A stretch of 46,680 bases of DNA, taken from the NCBI GenBank assembly GCA_003223295.1, contig QHYM01000135.1, positions 1 to 46,680 of the forward strand, in the 5' to 3' direction. The DNA is from Acidobacteriota bacterium. Its GTDB lineage: Bacteria > Acidobacteriota > Terriglobia > Acidiferrales > UBA7541. Made by a program: the position numbers and the translations under genes. Position 1 is the stretch's first letter. Each line of letters starts with the position of its first letter. Shown piece by piece: positions 33,562 to 41,291 of the stretch. The notes under the pieces are model-generated. The model saw only the letters and a list, made by a program, of their open reading frames with translations. It made no database searches and was not told where the DNA came from.

Positions 33562-34362
33562 ATGACTGCCATCATCACGATTGCGAATCAAAAAGGCGGC
33601 GTAGGAAAGACGACAACGGCAATCAATCTGGCAGCATCGCTGGCGCATCGTAGTAAAAAAACACTCCTCATTGATCTCGATCCACAAGCAAATTCAACCA
33701 TCGCATTTTACGATGCAGGGGAAATCTCCACTTCGATGTTTGAAGTGTTGAGCGACAACCGCGTGGGAATGCCCGCAGTCATAAAAGCCAGCAAGGACCC
33801 GCTGCTGTTTCTGGCGCCCGGGCGGCTGGCGCTGGCGAAGCTGGAGCAAGTTCTTGCCGGACAATTTGACGCGCCGTTTCGTTTGAAGGATGCGCTCGTG
33901 CCGGTGCTGAAAGATTACGAGTACGTAATCGTGGACACTCCTCCTTCGCTAGGCATCTTAACTGTGAATGCGCTGGTGGCTTCCACGCATTTGCTGGTGC
34001 CCATTCAGGCGGCGTATTTCGCAATCGAAGGAACGGACGATCTTCTGGAAACGTATGAGCGCATTCGCGCGCGGCCGAACCCGGGACTCAAGGTGCTCGG
34101 CGTCGTCATCACGCTGTACGACAAGAGGACGAACATTTCCAAGGACACGCACGGGCAAATTCGCAGCGTGTTCGGGGAAGTGCTCTTCAAAACGAAGATC
34201 ACCAAGAACGTGAGGCTGGAAGAGAGCCCGGCGTACAAGGAAACGATTTTAACGTTCGCGCCGAAATCACCCGGGGCGACGGAATACAAGAAATTGGCTG
34301 GGGAGGTTATCCAACGTGTCGAAGAGGATCGGGTTACCCGTCACGCTGAAGATGCGGCATGA
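33562..34362 (+). CDS. parA: ParA-family chromosome/plasmid partition ATPase
   Basis: The ATG at 33562, with GGAGG at 33548-33552, gives 266 residues. The deviant Walker A is KGGVGKTT at residues 11-18 (ANQKGGVGKTTTAINLAASL), Walker A' is LLIDLDPQANST, and Walker B is YVIVDTPPSLGILTVNALVA. There is no N-terminal HTH, so it is a Soj/type Ib-like ParA. TNISKDTHGQIRSVFG and the C-terminal FAPKSPGATEYKKLAGEVI are typical. It overlaps parB by 47 bases, so the pair is coupled. ParA binds DNA with ATP and moves ParB-parS complexes. No parS-like site (TGTTTCACGTGAAACA type) is visible nearby. Confidence 0.93.
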   Translation: MTAIITIANQKGGVGKTTTAINLAASLAHRSKKTLLIDLDPQANSTIAFYDAGEISTSMFEVLSDNRVGMPAVIKASKDPLLFLAPGRLALAKLEQVLAGQFDAPFRLKDALVPVLKDYEYVIVDTPPSLGILTVNALVASTHLLVPIQAAYFAIEGTDDLLETYERIRARPNPGLKVLGVVITLYDKRTNISKDTHGQIRSVFGEVLFKTKITKNVRLEESPAYKETILTFAPKSPGATEYKKLAGEVIQRVEEDRVTRHAEDAA

Positions 34363-35173
34363 CGCGCACTACGTAGAATCGCTGACAAGCTATAGCGGGG
34401 CTGCCGTCGGACGGATGATCCGGTTGGACCAGATCCGTCCGAGCCCGGACCAGCCGCGCAAGGCGCTGGGAGATTTGCGCGAGCTCACGGAATCTGTGCG
34501 CGAGAAAGGCGTGCTGGAACCGCTGCTGGTGCGTTACGTGCCGCGCGAGGACTGCTACTACATCATCTCCGGCGAGCGGCGGTACCACGCGTCACGCGCA
34601 GCAGGATTGCGCGAAGTGCCGTGCATCGAGAAGATGGCCGACGACGCGGAGACGCTGGAGCTTGGGCTGATCGAAAACATCCAACGGAAGGACCTCACGC
34701 CATTTGAAGAAGCGGACGGGTTGCACCGGCTGAGCACGCAGTTCGAATACACGCACGAGGACATCGCGAAGAAAATCGGCCGGGCGCGGTCTTCTGTGAC
34801 GGAAACGCTTTCGCTGCGGAACATTCCGGAGTTGCTCCGCAAGCGGTGCATCGATCATGGAATAAACTCCAAGTCGCTGCTACTGCAAATCGCGCGGCAA
34901 CCCAATGAAAAGAAAATGGTCGAGATGTTTCACCGCATCATGCAGGGCGGATTGACGCGGGATGAGGCGCGGCGCGAACGGCGCGAAGAGCAGACGGGTC
35001 CGCAGCGCCCGCGGCCTTTTATTTTTCAATTCGAGCCGCCCAACGAAACATTCCGGTTCAGGATTCAATTCAAGAAAAGCCATGTTTCGCGCGACGAGCT
35101 GATATTGACGCTGCGCGAAATCCTTGCGCAGCTTGAAGGAACTTCCTCCGAGGCAGATACTACGGCTGCATAG
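34316..35173 (+). CDS. parB: ParB/Spo0J-family partition protein
   Basis: A 285-residue ParB starting at GTG 34316, with GGAGG about nine bases upstream and inside the end of parA. The N-terminal domain has IRLDQIRPSPDQPRKALGDL, GVLEPLLVRYV and the CTP-binding box II variant GERRYHASRAAGL (usual GERRYRA), plus ENIQRKDLTPFEEA. The HTH that reads parS is at about 140-175 (HEDIAKKIGRARSSVTETLS, LRNIPELL). The C-terminus (about 205-285) has charged helices and ends in VSRDELILTLREILAQLEGT, probably the dimerisation part. With ParA it forms a partition system; whether this is the main chromosomal pair or a second one is not clear from the window. Confidence 0.92.
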   Translation: MSKRIGLPVTLKMRHDAHYVESLTSYSGAAVGRMIRLDQIRPSPDQPRKALGDLRELTESVREKGVLEPLLVRYVPREDCYYIISGERRYHASRAAGLREVPCIEKMADDAETLELGLIENIQRKDLTPFEEADGLHRLSTQFEYTHEDIAKKIGRARSSVTETLSLRNIPELLRKRCIDHGINSKSLLLQIARQPNEKKMVEMFHRIMQGGLTRDEARRERREEQTGPQRPRPFIFQFEPPNETFRFRIQFKKSHVSRDELILTLREILAQLEGTSSEADTTAA

Positions 35174-35223
35174 CCGCAAATTGCCTTGCTGACCCACTGA
35201 GCCCGCGGCTGTGAAGCATTCGA

Positions 35224-35559
35224 ATGCTTGAACTCTCTCCACGACAAATGCAGGTGATGGAACGCCTTATTGAGGCGGGCTTCCGTCCGATAGCGATTCC
35301 GCCTTATGAGAGCGCGCTCTGCATGAGAAAAGGCGAGTGCGTCGCTGCGTTGGCACCGGTTCCAAACGCAGGGATGAAACTGCTTGCGCCGCCCTCGTAC
35401 TTGGTGGACGGAAACTTTAGCGTGAAGCTGAAGCGGGGAAACGGCGAAATATTCGTGTGGAAGAAGAGAGCATTGGCGGCTACGCCGGAGCGCGTGCGGG
35501 AACTGGAATCTTTCAAGAAGGAGATCCAGGAAATCCTGGAATCCCCACCAAAACAATAA
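35224..35559 (+). CDS. Conserved-looking hypothetical protein, 111 aa
   Basis: I do not recognise the family. It is a compact alpha/beta protein: helix (SPRQMQVMERLIEAGFRPIA), then YESALCMRKGECVAALAPVP, then strands (GMKLLAPPSYLVDGNFSVKL, RGNGEIFVWKKRALAATPER), then a helical end (RELESFKKEIQEILES). The two Cys (residues about 33 and 39) are five residues apart and could form a metal or disulfide pair. No signal peptide or membrane segment is seen, so it should be cytoplasmic. It lies about 50 bp after parB and the same distance before the reductase; no good ribosome-binding site precedes the ATG. Confidence 0.65.
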   Translation: MLELSPRQMQVMERLIEAGFRPIAIPPYESALCMRKGECVAALAPVPNAGMKLLAPPSYLVDGNFSVKLKRGNGEIFVWKKRALAATPERVRELESFKKEIQEILESPPKQ

Positions 35560-35609
35560 GCACAGAGCGAATTGCAATTCTTTCCGCCTCGCGGCAAACT
35601 CAAATTCTC

Positions 35610-36581
35610 ATGAACACCTACGACATTATTTGTATCGGGGCGGGGCCGACGGGGCTTGCGACGGCCATCGAAGCCAAGCGCGCTGGCATGCAGCCCCTGG
35701 TGATCGACAAGGCCTGTCTGTGTAATTCGCTGTATCACTATCCGGTGAATATGGTGTTTTTCACAACTCCGGAGTTGCTGGAAATCGGCGACCTCCCGCT
35801 GGTGAGCGCGGCGGAGAAGCCTACGCGTTTGGAGGCGCTGAAATATTACCGGAAAGCCGCGGAGCATTATGAATTGGAGCTGAGGCTTTACGAGCGCGTC
35901 ACGCACGTGGATGGAAATGACGGGAACTTCACGGTGGTCACCAAAACTGAAAAGGGCGCGAAAGAAAGATATCGAAGCAAAAAGATTGCCGTGGCCACAG
36001 GCTACTATGATTTGCCGAATCTGCTGGGCGTGCCCGGCGAGAACCTCCCGCACGTTTCGCATTACTACACGGAGCCACATGCTTTCTGGAAGCAGGACGT
36101 GGTGGTGATTGGAGGAAAAAACTCGGCGGCGGAAGCGGCGTTGGATCTTTACAGAAACGGAGCGAAGGTGACGCTGGTGCACCGGGGAAAGGAATTGGGT
36201 GCGACGATCAAGTATTGGGTGCGCCCGGATATCGAGAATCGCATCAAGGCCGGGCAAATTAACGCCCTCCTGAATACGCGTGTCGAGGAAATCACCAAAG
36301 ACGAAGTGGTCGTGGAAAATCATGCGCAGACGAAAAGGATTCTGGCGAAGCAGGTGTTTGCGCTGACGGGGTATCACCCGGATTTTTCGTTCATGGAAAG
36401 CATGGGGGTGAAGCTGGATCCGGAAAGCAAGAGGCCGGCGTTGGATCCGAATACGCTCGAAAGCAACGTGCCAGGGATTCATTTAGCGGGTGTGGTAATC
36501 GGAGGCCGGCACACGGGAGAGATCTTCATCGAGAATGGGCGCTTCCACGGGAAACAGATTGTCGAAGCGCTGAAGAAATGA
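35610..36581 (+). CDS. ypdA: YpdA-family putative bacillithiol-disulfide (bacilliredoxin) reductase
   Basis: A 323-residue flavin-dependent NAD(P)H oxidoreductase from ATG 35610. FAD-binding is at the start: DIICIGAGPTGLATAIEAKR with GAGPTG. Other YpdA blocks are VIDKACLCNSLYHYPVNMVF, FTTPELLEIGD, AVATGYYDLPNLLGVPGENL, the NADPH motif VVVIGGKNSAAEAALDLYRN, and ALTGYHPDFSFMESMGVKLD plus GIHLAGVVIGGRHTGEIFIE at the end. YpdA (Bdr) reduces bacillithiol disulfide or mixed disulfides, and lacks the CxxC of thioredoxin reductase, as here. Bacillithiol synthesis is known in Acidobacteria, but no bsh gene is in the window. The open frame extends upstream into the preceding gene; that part is discounted. 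Confidence 0.88.
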   Translation: MNTYDIICIGAGPTGLATAIEAKRAGMQPLVIDKACLCNSLYHYPVNMVFFTTPELLEIGDLPLVSAAEKPTRLEALKYYRKAAEHYELELRLYERVTHVDGNDGNFTVVTKTEKGAKERYRSKKIAVATGYYDLPNLLGVPGENLPHVSHYYTEPHAFWKQDVVVIGGKNSAAEAALDLYRNGAKVTLVHRGKELGATIKYWVRPDIENRIKAGQINALLNTRVEEITKDEVVVENHAQTKRILAKQVFALTGYHPDFSFMESMGVKLDPESKRPALDPNTLESNVPGIHLAGVVIGGRHTGEIFIENGRFHGKQIVEALKK

Positions 36582-36651
36582 GCAGCGCCGGCGAACAACG
36601 AAGGAATCGCTGGTTTGCCCGGTTCTGTGCGCTTTGTTAGACTGCTATCTT

Positions 36652-37128
36652 ATGCCATCCGTGCTTCGTGAAGTGGGTGAAACGTTCGAGGCCCTTGTGA
36701 AGGGCTTTAGTGTGACTTTCCGGAACATCTTCCGGAAGACGGTCACCGAGAACTACCCGCACGAGCCGGTGCACTTTCAGCCGCGCTATCGGGGAATTCA
36801 TGTTCTGCACCGTGATGAAAACGGGCTGGAGAAGTGCGTCGGATGCTTTTTGTGCGCGGCCGCTTGCCCCGCCAATTGCATTTACATCGAAGCCGCCGAA
36901 AACACCGATGCCAGCCGCATCTCCGCGGGCGAGCGCTATGCTTCCGTGTATAACATTGATTATTCGCGATGCATTTTTTGTGGCTACTGTGTCGAAGCTT
37001 GTCCGACCGACGCGATCACACACGGCCACGGGTTTGAGCTGGCCACGTACGACATCAATTCCTTGGTTTACCGCAAAGAGCAGCTTCTTGAAAAAGCCGC
37101 GCCCGCCCCGGCAGCATCGGCACGTTAA
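36652..37128 (+). CDS. nuoI: NADH-quinone oxidoreductase subunit I
   Basis: A 158-residue ferredoxin-like subunit with two [4Fe-4S] clusters. The motifs are CVGCFLCAAACPANC (residues about 63-77) and CIFCGYCVEACPTD (about 106-119). The N-terminal stretch TFRNIFRKTVTENYP and YRGIHVL upstream of the first cluster are NuoI hallmarks, and YDINSLVYRKEQLLE follows. NuoI carries electrons through complex I at the membrane surface. It is unusual here: no other nuo gene is near, so it is either a second, stand-alone copy or part of a dispersed complex. ATG 36652; the ribosome-binding site is weak. Confidence 0.9.
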   Translation: MPSVLREVGETFEALVKGFSVTFRNIFRKTVTENYPHEPVHFQPRYRGIHVLHRDENGLEKCVGCFLCAAACPANCIYIEAAENTDASRISAGERYASVYNIDYSRCIFCGYCVEACPTDAITHGHGFELATYDINSLVYRKEQLLEKAAPAPAASAR

Positions 37129-37457
37129 TCCTTCCTTGGTTTAATTGATCACTTGGTAGTTGTGTTCCTCCCGAGTGTGATTTTTCGCGGGACAAGTGTG
37201 CCCTGCAATGGTCGCCTCCGAGTGTCTCCTAATACATACAAAGTGGCTAAGGCGTAAGAAGGCGGAGGAGAGACTGGCGAGGGCGGAGCACATGAGGGGA
37301 ACTGACCGGGGCGGGACGCGAGAATTCGACGCCCGGGAGCAGCGCGCCCTTAGGCAAATTCGATGGCCATGTACGGACTAGGTCGCAAGAAATGGGTTTC
37401 ACCTCATGCAGGACCACGAATTGCGACCGAAGGCGCGGGTCGATCCGCAAATCTGGT
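37129..37457. other. Gene-free stretch after nuoI
   Basis: About 330 bases without a credible ORF, RNA gene or strong hairpin. A short open frame at 37196-37381 has low protein character (Arg-rich, no domain) and is not called. Confidence 0.4.
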
Positions 37458-37486
37458 TTGTGAAGGCAGATGGCCGGCGGTAAAAT
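37458..37486 (+). promoter_or_regulatory. Sigma-70-type promoter of the small hypothetical gene
   Basis: TTGTGA (37458-37463), 17-bp spacer, TAAAAT (37481-37486). The -10 matches five of six positions and the -35 four of six. Transcription would start near 37493, 20 bases before the ATG. Confidence 0.5.
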
Positions 37487-37513
37487 AGTGCGGACAGCCC
37501 GGATGGAGGACCG

Positions 37514-37765
37514 ATGATGGACCCGGAAACCAGCCGCGCGTGGCGCCGGCTGCAAAAAGAAGTTAAAGAGAACGCACCGATTGTGCTGCGCGGGCTGGCG
37601 AGCGAGGGGAAGCGCATCCCCGGCAGACTCTATTCTGCTGCGGTTCGCGGCTACAAATCCTTGACGAGACGCGCCAAAGAATGGGACTTCTCACCCAGCG
37701 GCAGGAAAGCACTGGTCTCCCGGCTCTCCCGCGTGCGGCTGCGCTCGCCGATTTATAAGGCATAA
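37514..37765 (+). CDS. Small basic hypothetical protein, 83 aa
   Basis: I do not recognise it. It is rich in Arg and Lys with two probable helices (TSRAWRRLQKEVKENAPIVL, KRIPGRLYSAAVRGYKSLTR) and no membrane segment, signal or Cys. The composition suggests a nucleic-acid or ribosome contact, but that is only a guess. Evidence for being real: GGAGG at 37505-37509 directly before tandem ATG codons (37514 and 37517) and a promoter-like pair upstream. It stands alone between nuoI and the convergent methyltransferase gene. Confidence 0.55.
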   Translation: MMDPETSRAWRRLQKEVKENAPIVLRGLASEGKRIPGRLYSAAVRGYKSLTRRAKEWDFSPSGRKALVSRLSRVRLRSPIYKA

Positions 37766-37865
37766 TCCGCGCGCCCTAACCAACCCACGGGCCTGACTAT
37801 TCTTCGCAGGAGAGGTATGCCAGGTATGCCTCGATGACCCATGAATTCGACACTCGCACATGTGA

Positions 37866-38876
37866 CTAAGCGGTGGTTTTCTTTTCAGCAGGAGACGCCG
37901 CACCGTCTCCACTTGTCAATTGTACGGCGTATTTCCAGTGGGCTTCGCCGGTGATGATGTTGGGGTCGAGGCAGAGAAGAAGGACCTGGCCGGATTGATA
38001 GTGCGGTTGCTCGGCGACGGGAAGATAGAGCTGCCACCAATGCGTCAGTGGCAGGGAAGGGGAATTGCTGAGCATAACGCCTTCGCAGAGGCGGGCCTCA
38101 AACCAGCCGAGGAAGCCATCGAGGCGGCCCTCGGCGGTGATACGAAAGGGAACAAACGTTTTCGCGGGATTCTGCGTGTCCTTGTGAAAATCAATATGGT
38201 AGCAAAGCGCGGGCTCGCTGAGGGCCAGCAGAGGTTTCCCCGAAGCGCGCACGAGAGCGAATTCCCCGAATAGTTGTTTCCGAAACGCGCCAAAATCGAG
38301 GCCGTAGAAGGGCGACGGCAGGCGTCCCGCGCCGAATGCGTCCGAAGAAAAGGGCAGGAGAAACGTGTCGGCGGATTCGGGAATGATGCGGGCGCCGGGC
38401 TTCAGGAAGCGTGCACGGGCGTCGGCGACGTACTCAATCGTATTTTCGGAGTCGAAGCAAAACGTGCTGAGCGTCTCCGTGACGAGGACGTCGCAGCGTT
38501 CCGGCAGACGCACTTTCGTGGAAATGTTGCGAATCAATGTAATGCGATCGCGGAAGCCGTTGGCTGCAATCAATTCAGCCGCCGTGTCTGCCATGCGGCT
38601 CATTTCAACCGCATAAACATGCCGCGCGCCCGCCTGCGCGGCAAAAAGCGAAAGCAAGCCAGTGCCTGCGCCGAGGTCCACGACCACGTCTCCAGGCTTC
38701 ACGGAGCGGAAAATCGCTTCGCGGTAGGCTTCGCAACGCGCCTTGTCCAGCAACATGGTTTCCTGCATGAAAGGGCTGCCGAACTGTTCGAGCATCCAAG
38801 GTTGCTTGAGGATGCGGCGGTTCCACCAGCGGCGGAATTTCTGCGCGGCAGCGACTCCGCGATTGGCAAGGTTCAT
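37866..38876 (-). CDS. PRMT-like SAM-dependent methyltransferase
   Basis: A 336-residue protein with the architecture of protein arginine methyltransferases, mostly known from eukaryotes. Motif I is VVVDLGAGTGLLSLFAAQAG and post-I is YAVE. A double-acid loop follows: TETLSTFCFDSENTIEYVAD, with Glu, then Asp and Glu at eight and ten residues on (PRMTs have two Glu nine apart). ARFLKPGARIIP matches motif III and the region after it. The C-terminal beta-barrel includes SLPLTHWWQLYLPV, which carries the THW signature of the PRMT family. Before motif I is LKQPWMLEQFGSPFMQETML, near the PRMT YFxxY region but lacking YF. Arg methylation is inferred, not shown; a small-molecule methyltransferase remains possible. 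ATG at 38876. Confidence 0.82.
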   Translation of the reverse strand: MNLANRGVAAAQKFRRWWNRRILKQPWMLEQFGSPFMQETMLLDKARCEAYREAIFRSVKPGDVVVDLGAGTGLLSLFAAQAGARHVYAVEMSRMADTAAELIAANGFRDRITLIRNISTKVRLPERCDVLVTETLSTFCFDSENTIEYVADARARFLKPGARIIPESADTFLLPFSSDAFGAGRLPSPFYGLDFGAFRKQLFGEFALVRASGKPLLALSEPALCYHIDFHKDTQNPAKTFVPFRITAEGRLDGFLGWFEARLCEGVMLSNSPSLPLTHWWQLYLPVAEQPHYQSGQVLLLCLDPNIITGEAHWKYAVQLTSGDGAASPAEKKTTA

Positions 38877-38929
38877 TTTGATTTGCGCTCTCCTGTGGAC
38901 CTAGATCATTCCCTGGACTGGATCATGAA

Positions 38930-39739
38930 CTAGAGAAGCACAACAGGATCGTTCAGGCGCAAAAGCTTATTAGATTCCGCTGGCGCGACACGCGTGTTGG
39001 TGGCCATGCGATAGAAATGATCGAAGCGCTCCTGCGGCGACCATGAGGGAAGAGTGGCGCGGCGTAATTCCGTGAAGCGCTTTTGAAAGCCGGGAAATTC
39101 GGCGCCCGTTTGTGGATTGCGCGGAGGGACAGGACAGCGGGCACAAGGATTGCTGCCCTCGAACTGCACGTCGCCGATGCGAAAGCGCACGGGAGCGTTC
39201 TTGTCCGCCGCGAAGAGCTGGTCTTCCCAAAAGGGTGGGATGCCGTCGATTTCCAGTGTGGTGCGAAAACGCAGCCGCATGTCACTGGAGGTCAGCCCAG
39301 GAAACCACGCCGCAGCGGCGTCGAGCGAGGCCGTTGAGATGATTGTCGGGCCATTGGCCTCGGTGTCGTCGGGAAAACCTTCCAGCGAATGGCGCACGGT
39401 GATGGGCTGCTCGAAATAGTTGCTGAACCATTGCGCGGCGTCGGCCGATCCGCCCGGAAACTCGAAGGTCTTTGTGGGAATGCCGCGTCGGTCGGGAACG
39501 GAAAGAGTGACGGAACTGAGATCCGGCGCGTAAGCGGCGCGAATGAGATGAACCGCCGCGGTGCGCTTGCCGTTTACCCACTGGCCATCCTCTGAATAGA
39601 GAGCCCAGGCGCGGTCAAATTCCAGCCCGCCGCCAGGGCCGATGCGCGCCTCCTTCACCTGCACGGGGTCGAGCGCCTTAATCGGGTGCAAGCGAATGTT
39701 GGCAAGCCGCGGCGAAACCGTCGAGGATTCCACGGACAA
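38930..39739 (-). CDS. MOSC domain protein
   Basis: A 269-residue cytoplasmic protein with the N-terminal beta-barrel (residues about 10-95, ANIRLHPIKALDPVQVKEAR, GGGLEFDRAWALYSEDGQWV) and a C-terminal MOSC domain (about 130-265) carrying the conserved Cys (SNPCARCPVPPRNPQTGAEF). MOSC proteins handle molybdenum cofactor or sulfur transfer; relatives are YiiM/YcbX and the mARC N-hydroxy reductases. Two Cys (NPCARC) sit where one is normally conserved. No molybdopterin enzyme lies nearby. The start is uncertain: TTG 39739 or GTG 39733, neither with a clear ribosome-binding site. Confidence 0.85.
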   Translation of the reverse strand: MSVESSTVSPRLANIRLHPIKALDPVQVKEARIGPGGGLEFDRAWALYSEDGQWVNGKRTAAVHLIRAAYAPDLSSVTLSVPDRRGIPTKTFEFPGGSADAAQWFSNYFEQPITVRHSLEGFPDDTEANGPTIISTASLDAAAAWFPGLTSSDMRLRFRTTLEIDGIPPFWEDQLFAADKNAPVRFRIGDVQFEGSNPCARCPVPPRNPQTGAEFPGFQKRFTELRRATLPSWSPQERFDHFYRMATNTRVAPAESNKLLRLNDPVVLL

Positions 39740-39793
39740 ATTCTAACAAAACTGGAGGGTGAAACAGGGAATAAGGAGCTGCCCGTTCGCGTT

Positions 39794-40588
39794 TTATCCC
39801 GCGATGCGAAATTGGCCGAGGACCACTCGCGCGAGCAGGGCGCCGCCCACCACGGCAATTGAGAAGCTCAGAAGCGTGCCAATGAGAAAATATTCGGCAA
39901 AGTGCTCGGACTTGAATTCAGGATAGCGCGCAATGGCCTTGGCGGCGAGAATGAGCCCGGCCGTGCCGGGGGACTGCAGCAACAACGCGGTGAGAAGCAA
40001 GAAGCGTTCGAGCCAGCCGATATACAGCCCCGCGTTTTTCATGGGCTCGCCGCGATTCTCGGGCCGATAGAGTTTGACGTTCTCCGCCAATGGGCGGGTC
40101 AGCGCGCGAATCAGATAGCCGCCGCCAAAAATCACGCCGATGTAAATGACCGGCACAACGAGTAGTTTGCTCGGAATCGCGCGCCCTCTTCCGAGCAACG
40201 CAGTCACTTCCGCGAGAGGCAGGCCGGGCGCGAGCAGCCAGGCGGCAAGAGCGACGCTCAGGAAATGAAGGAACTGGTCGGAGATGTAGGCGATGGCTCC
40301 GTCTTTAACGAGAGCCTTTTGGGCGAGCCCGATTTTCGCGAAGTCGATCAGCACATGAACGAGCGAGAGAGCGAGGATGACCAAGTGCGTCCGCAGCAGT
40401 AAAGTGGATCCCGCGATGAAGAAGCCCACAAGAATGACCGCCGCGAGATAGTGCGTAAGGCCGTGAAGAAAATAAGCGAAGAGCTTGCCGCGCCGCTTTT
40501 GTTCGACGAGGCCATGCGTCTGAAAAACAAAGTCGGTCAACAGATGAGCCAGATATATCGCCAGAAACGCCCGGAAGAGGATTTGCAT
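39794..40588 (-). CDS. DUF3307 integral membrane protein, SatD partner
   Basis: A 264-residue protein with about six to seven membrane helices, from ATG 40588; upstream codons belong to the operator-containing gap. The DUF3307 signature is at the N-terminus: LFRAFLAIYLAHLLTDFVFQ then KLFAYFLHGLTHYLAAVILV, with His residues in HLLTDF, HGLTHY and LVHVLIDFAK. Then come KDGAIAYISDQFLHFLSVAL, VIYIGVIFGGGYLIRALTRP, and two C-terminal helices (ERFLLLTALLLQSPGTAGLI, YFLIGTLLSFSIAVVGGALL). The His/Asp pattern inside helices may form a metal or proton site, but function is unknown. It starts 37 bp after satD, with operator-like sites in the gap, so the two are one regulated unit. Confidence 0.85.
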   Translation of the reverse strand: MQILFRAFLAIYLAHLLTDFVFQTHGLVEQKRRGKLFAYFLHGLTHYLAAVILVGFFIAGSTLLLRTHLVILALSLVHVLIDFAKIGLAQKALVKDGAIAYISDQFLHFLSVALAAWLLAPGLPLAEVTALLGRGRAIPSKLLVVPVIYIGVIFGGGYLIRALTRPLAENVKLYRPENRGEPMKNAGLYIGWLERFLLLTALLLQSPGTAGLILAAKAIARYPEFKSEHFAEYFLIGTLLSFSIAVVGGALLARVVLGQFRIAG

Positions 40589-40601
40589 GGTCGGTACAAA
40601 T
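40581..40601. promoter_or_regulatory. Degenerate TTTGTAC-type operator over the DUF3307 start codon
   Basis: ATTTGCAT-N5-GTACAAAT, covering the ATG of the DUF3307 gene. One arm is exact, the other has two changes and spacing is one base short. Weaker match to the 41292-41369 series. Confidence 0.35.
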
Positions 40602-40605
40602 TCCC

Positions 40606-40627
40606 AAATGTACGTTTTTGTACAACT
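40606..40627. promoter_or_regulatory. Operator in the satD-DUF3307 gap
   Basis: AAATGTAC-N6-GTACAACT, the same architecture as the three sites upstream of satD. It overlaps the satD stop region and lies 18 bp before the DUF3307 start. Confidence 0.5.
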
Positions 40628-41264
40628 ACAAAAAAGCGCGTTCGATGAACGCACCGGCTACTTTAACAGTTTCGGCGAGCTGCCAATAGTGTCCGCGTTT
40701 CAGGTTTCGGGAAACCGTCGAAACATCCAGCTTGAGCCGCCTTGCGGCGTGCTCGAGCGCCGGTTGCTCCAGGAATTGGCGGATGGCCTGCCACTGTTTT
40801 GCGGTGATTTGGAACATCAGGGTATCGTGCAATCCGTAAATGAGATTGATCGTTTGGTTGAAGGGTTCATTGTAGGAGGCAAACGCAGTCAGAACCTCGA
40901 ATTTGAAGAGGCTATTGGCCTTGACGCTTTCGATGGCCCAGCGCGCGAATTGAAACGCTTCGCCCGTGAGCCGGTTGACCGGCGGCTGGATGCGGTTGGC
41001 AACGTCGCCGATACCGACGCCCACGCGGAGAGGCAGCGGCTGAAGGGCGGCGCGCAGGTCCAGAAGCAGAGCGGGGAGCGACGACAGCTCTCCGGTAATC
41101 GTTTGGAATTCATCGCCCGCGGTCACGCTATACGGCAAGCGGATGAGCTTTTGACGTAACTGCTTTTCTGACACAGCCGCGAGCTTTTTCCCCAACAGGG
41201 TGCGTACGTCCTTGCGGGTGCTCGAAGCCATGACGTCGGCGACCACGACGGCGTAGATTTCCAT
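40626..41264 (-). CDS. SatD-family protein with C-terminal helix-turn-helix
   Basis: A 212-residue protein of the SatD family, named from a streptococcal acid-tolerance/secretion operon, where its role is undefined. Residues about 1-135 show MEIYAVVVADVMASSTRKDV, PYSVTAGDEFQTITGEL, LRVGVGIGDVANRI and GEAFQFARWAIESVKA. The order ADVxxS / AGDEF / RVGVGIG / G-AF--A resembles class III nucleotide cyclases, a likeness that is my own reading. Residues about 165-205 form an HTH (LEQPALEHAARRLKLDVSTV, SRNLKRGHYW). The protein can therefore bind DNA, and the palindromes upstream of its own gene are the obvious targets. ATG at 41264, with a weak AGGGTGG before it. Autoregulation is inferred. Confidence 0.85.
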   Translation of the reverse strand: MEIYAVVVADVMASSTRKDVRTLLGKKLAAVSEKQLRQKLIRLPYSVTAGDEFQTITGELSSLPALLLDLRAALQPLPLRVGVGIGDVANRIQPPVNRLTGEAFQFARWAIESVKANSLFKFEVLTAFASYNEPFNQTINLIYGLHDTLMFQITAKQWQAIRQFLEQPALEHAARRLKLDVSTVSRNLKRGHYWQLAETVKVAGAFIERAFL

Positions 41265-41291
41265 AGAGCCACCCTAGCCTAGCTTTTCTCG

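Noticed and set aside
35304-36482. Open frame of 392 codons on the minus strand
   Set aside because: Antisense to the YpdA-like gene, which has clear FAD and NADPH motifs.
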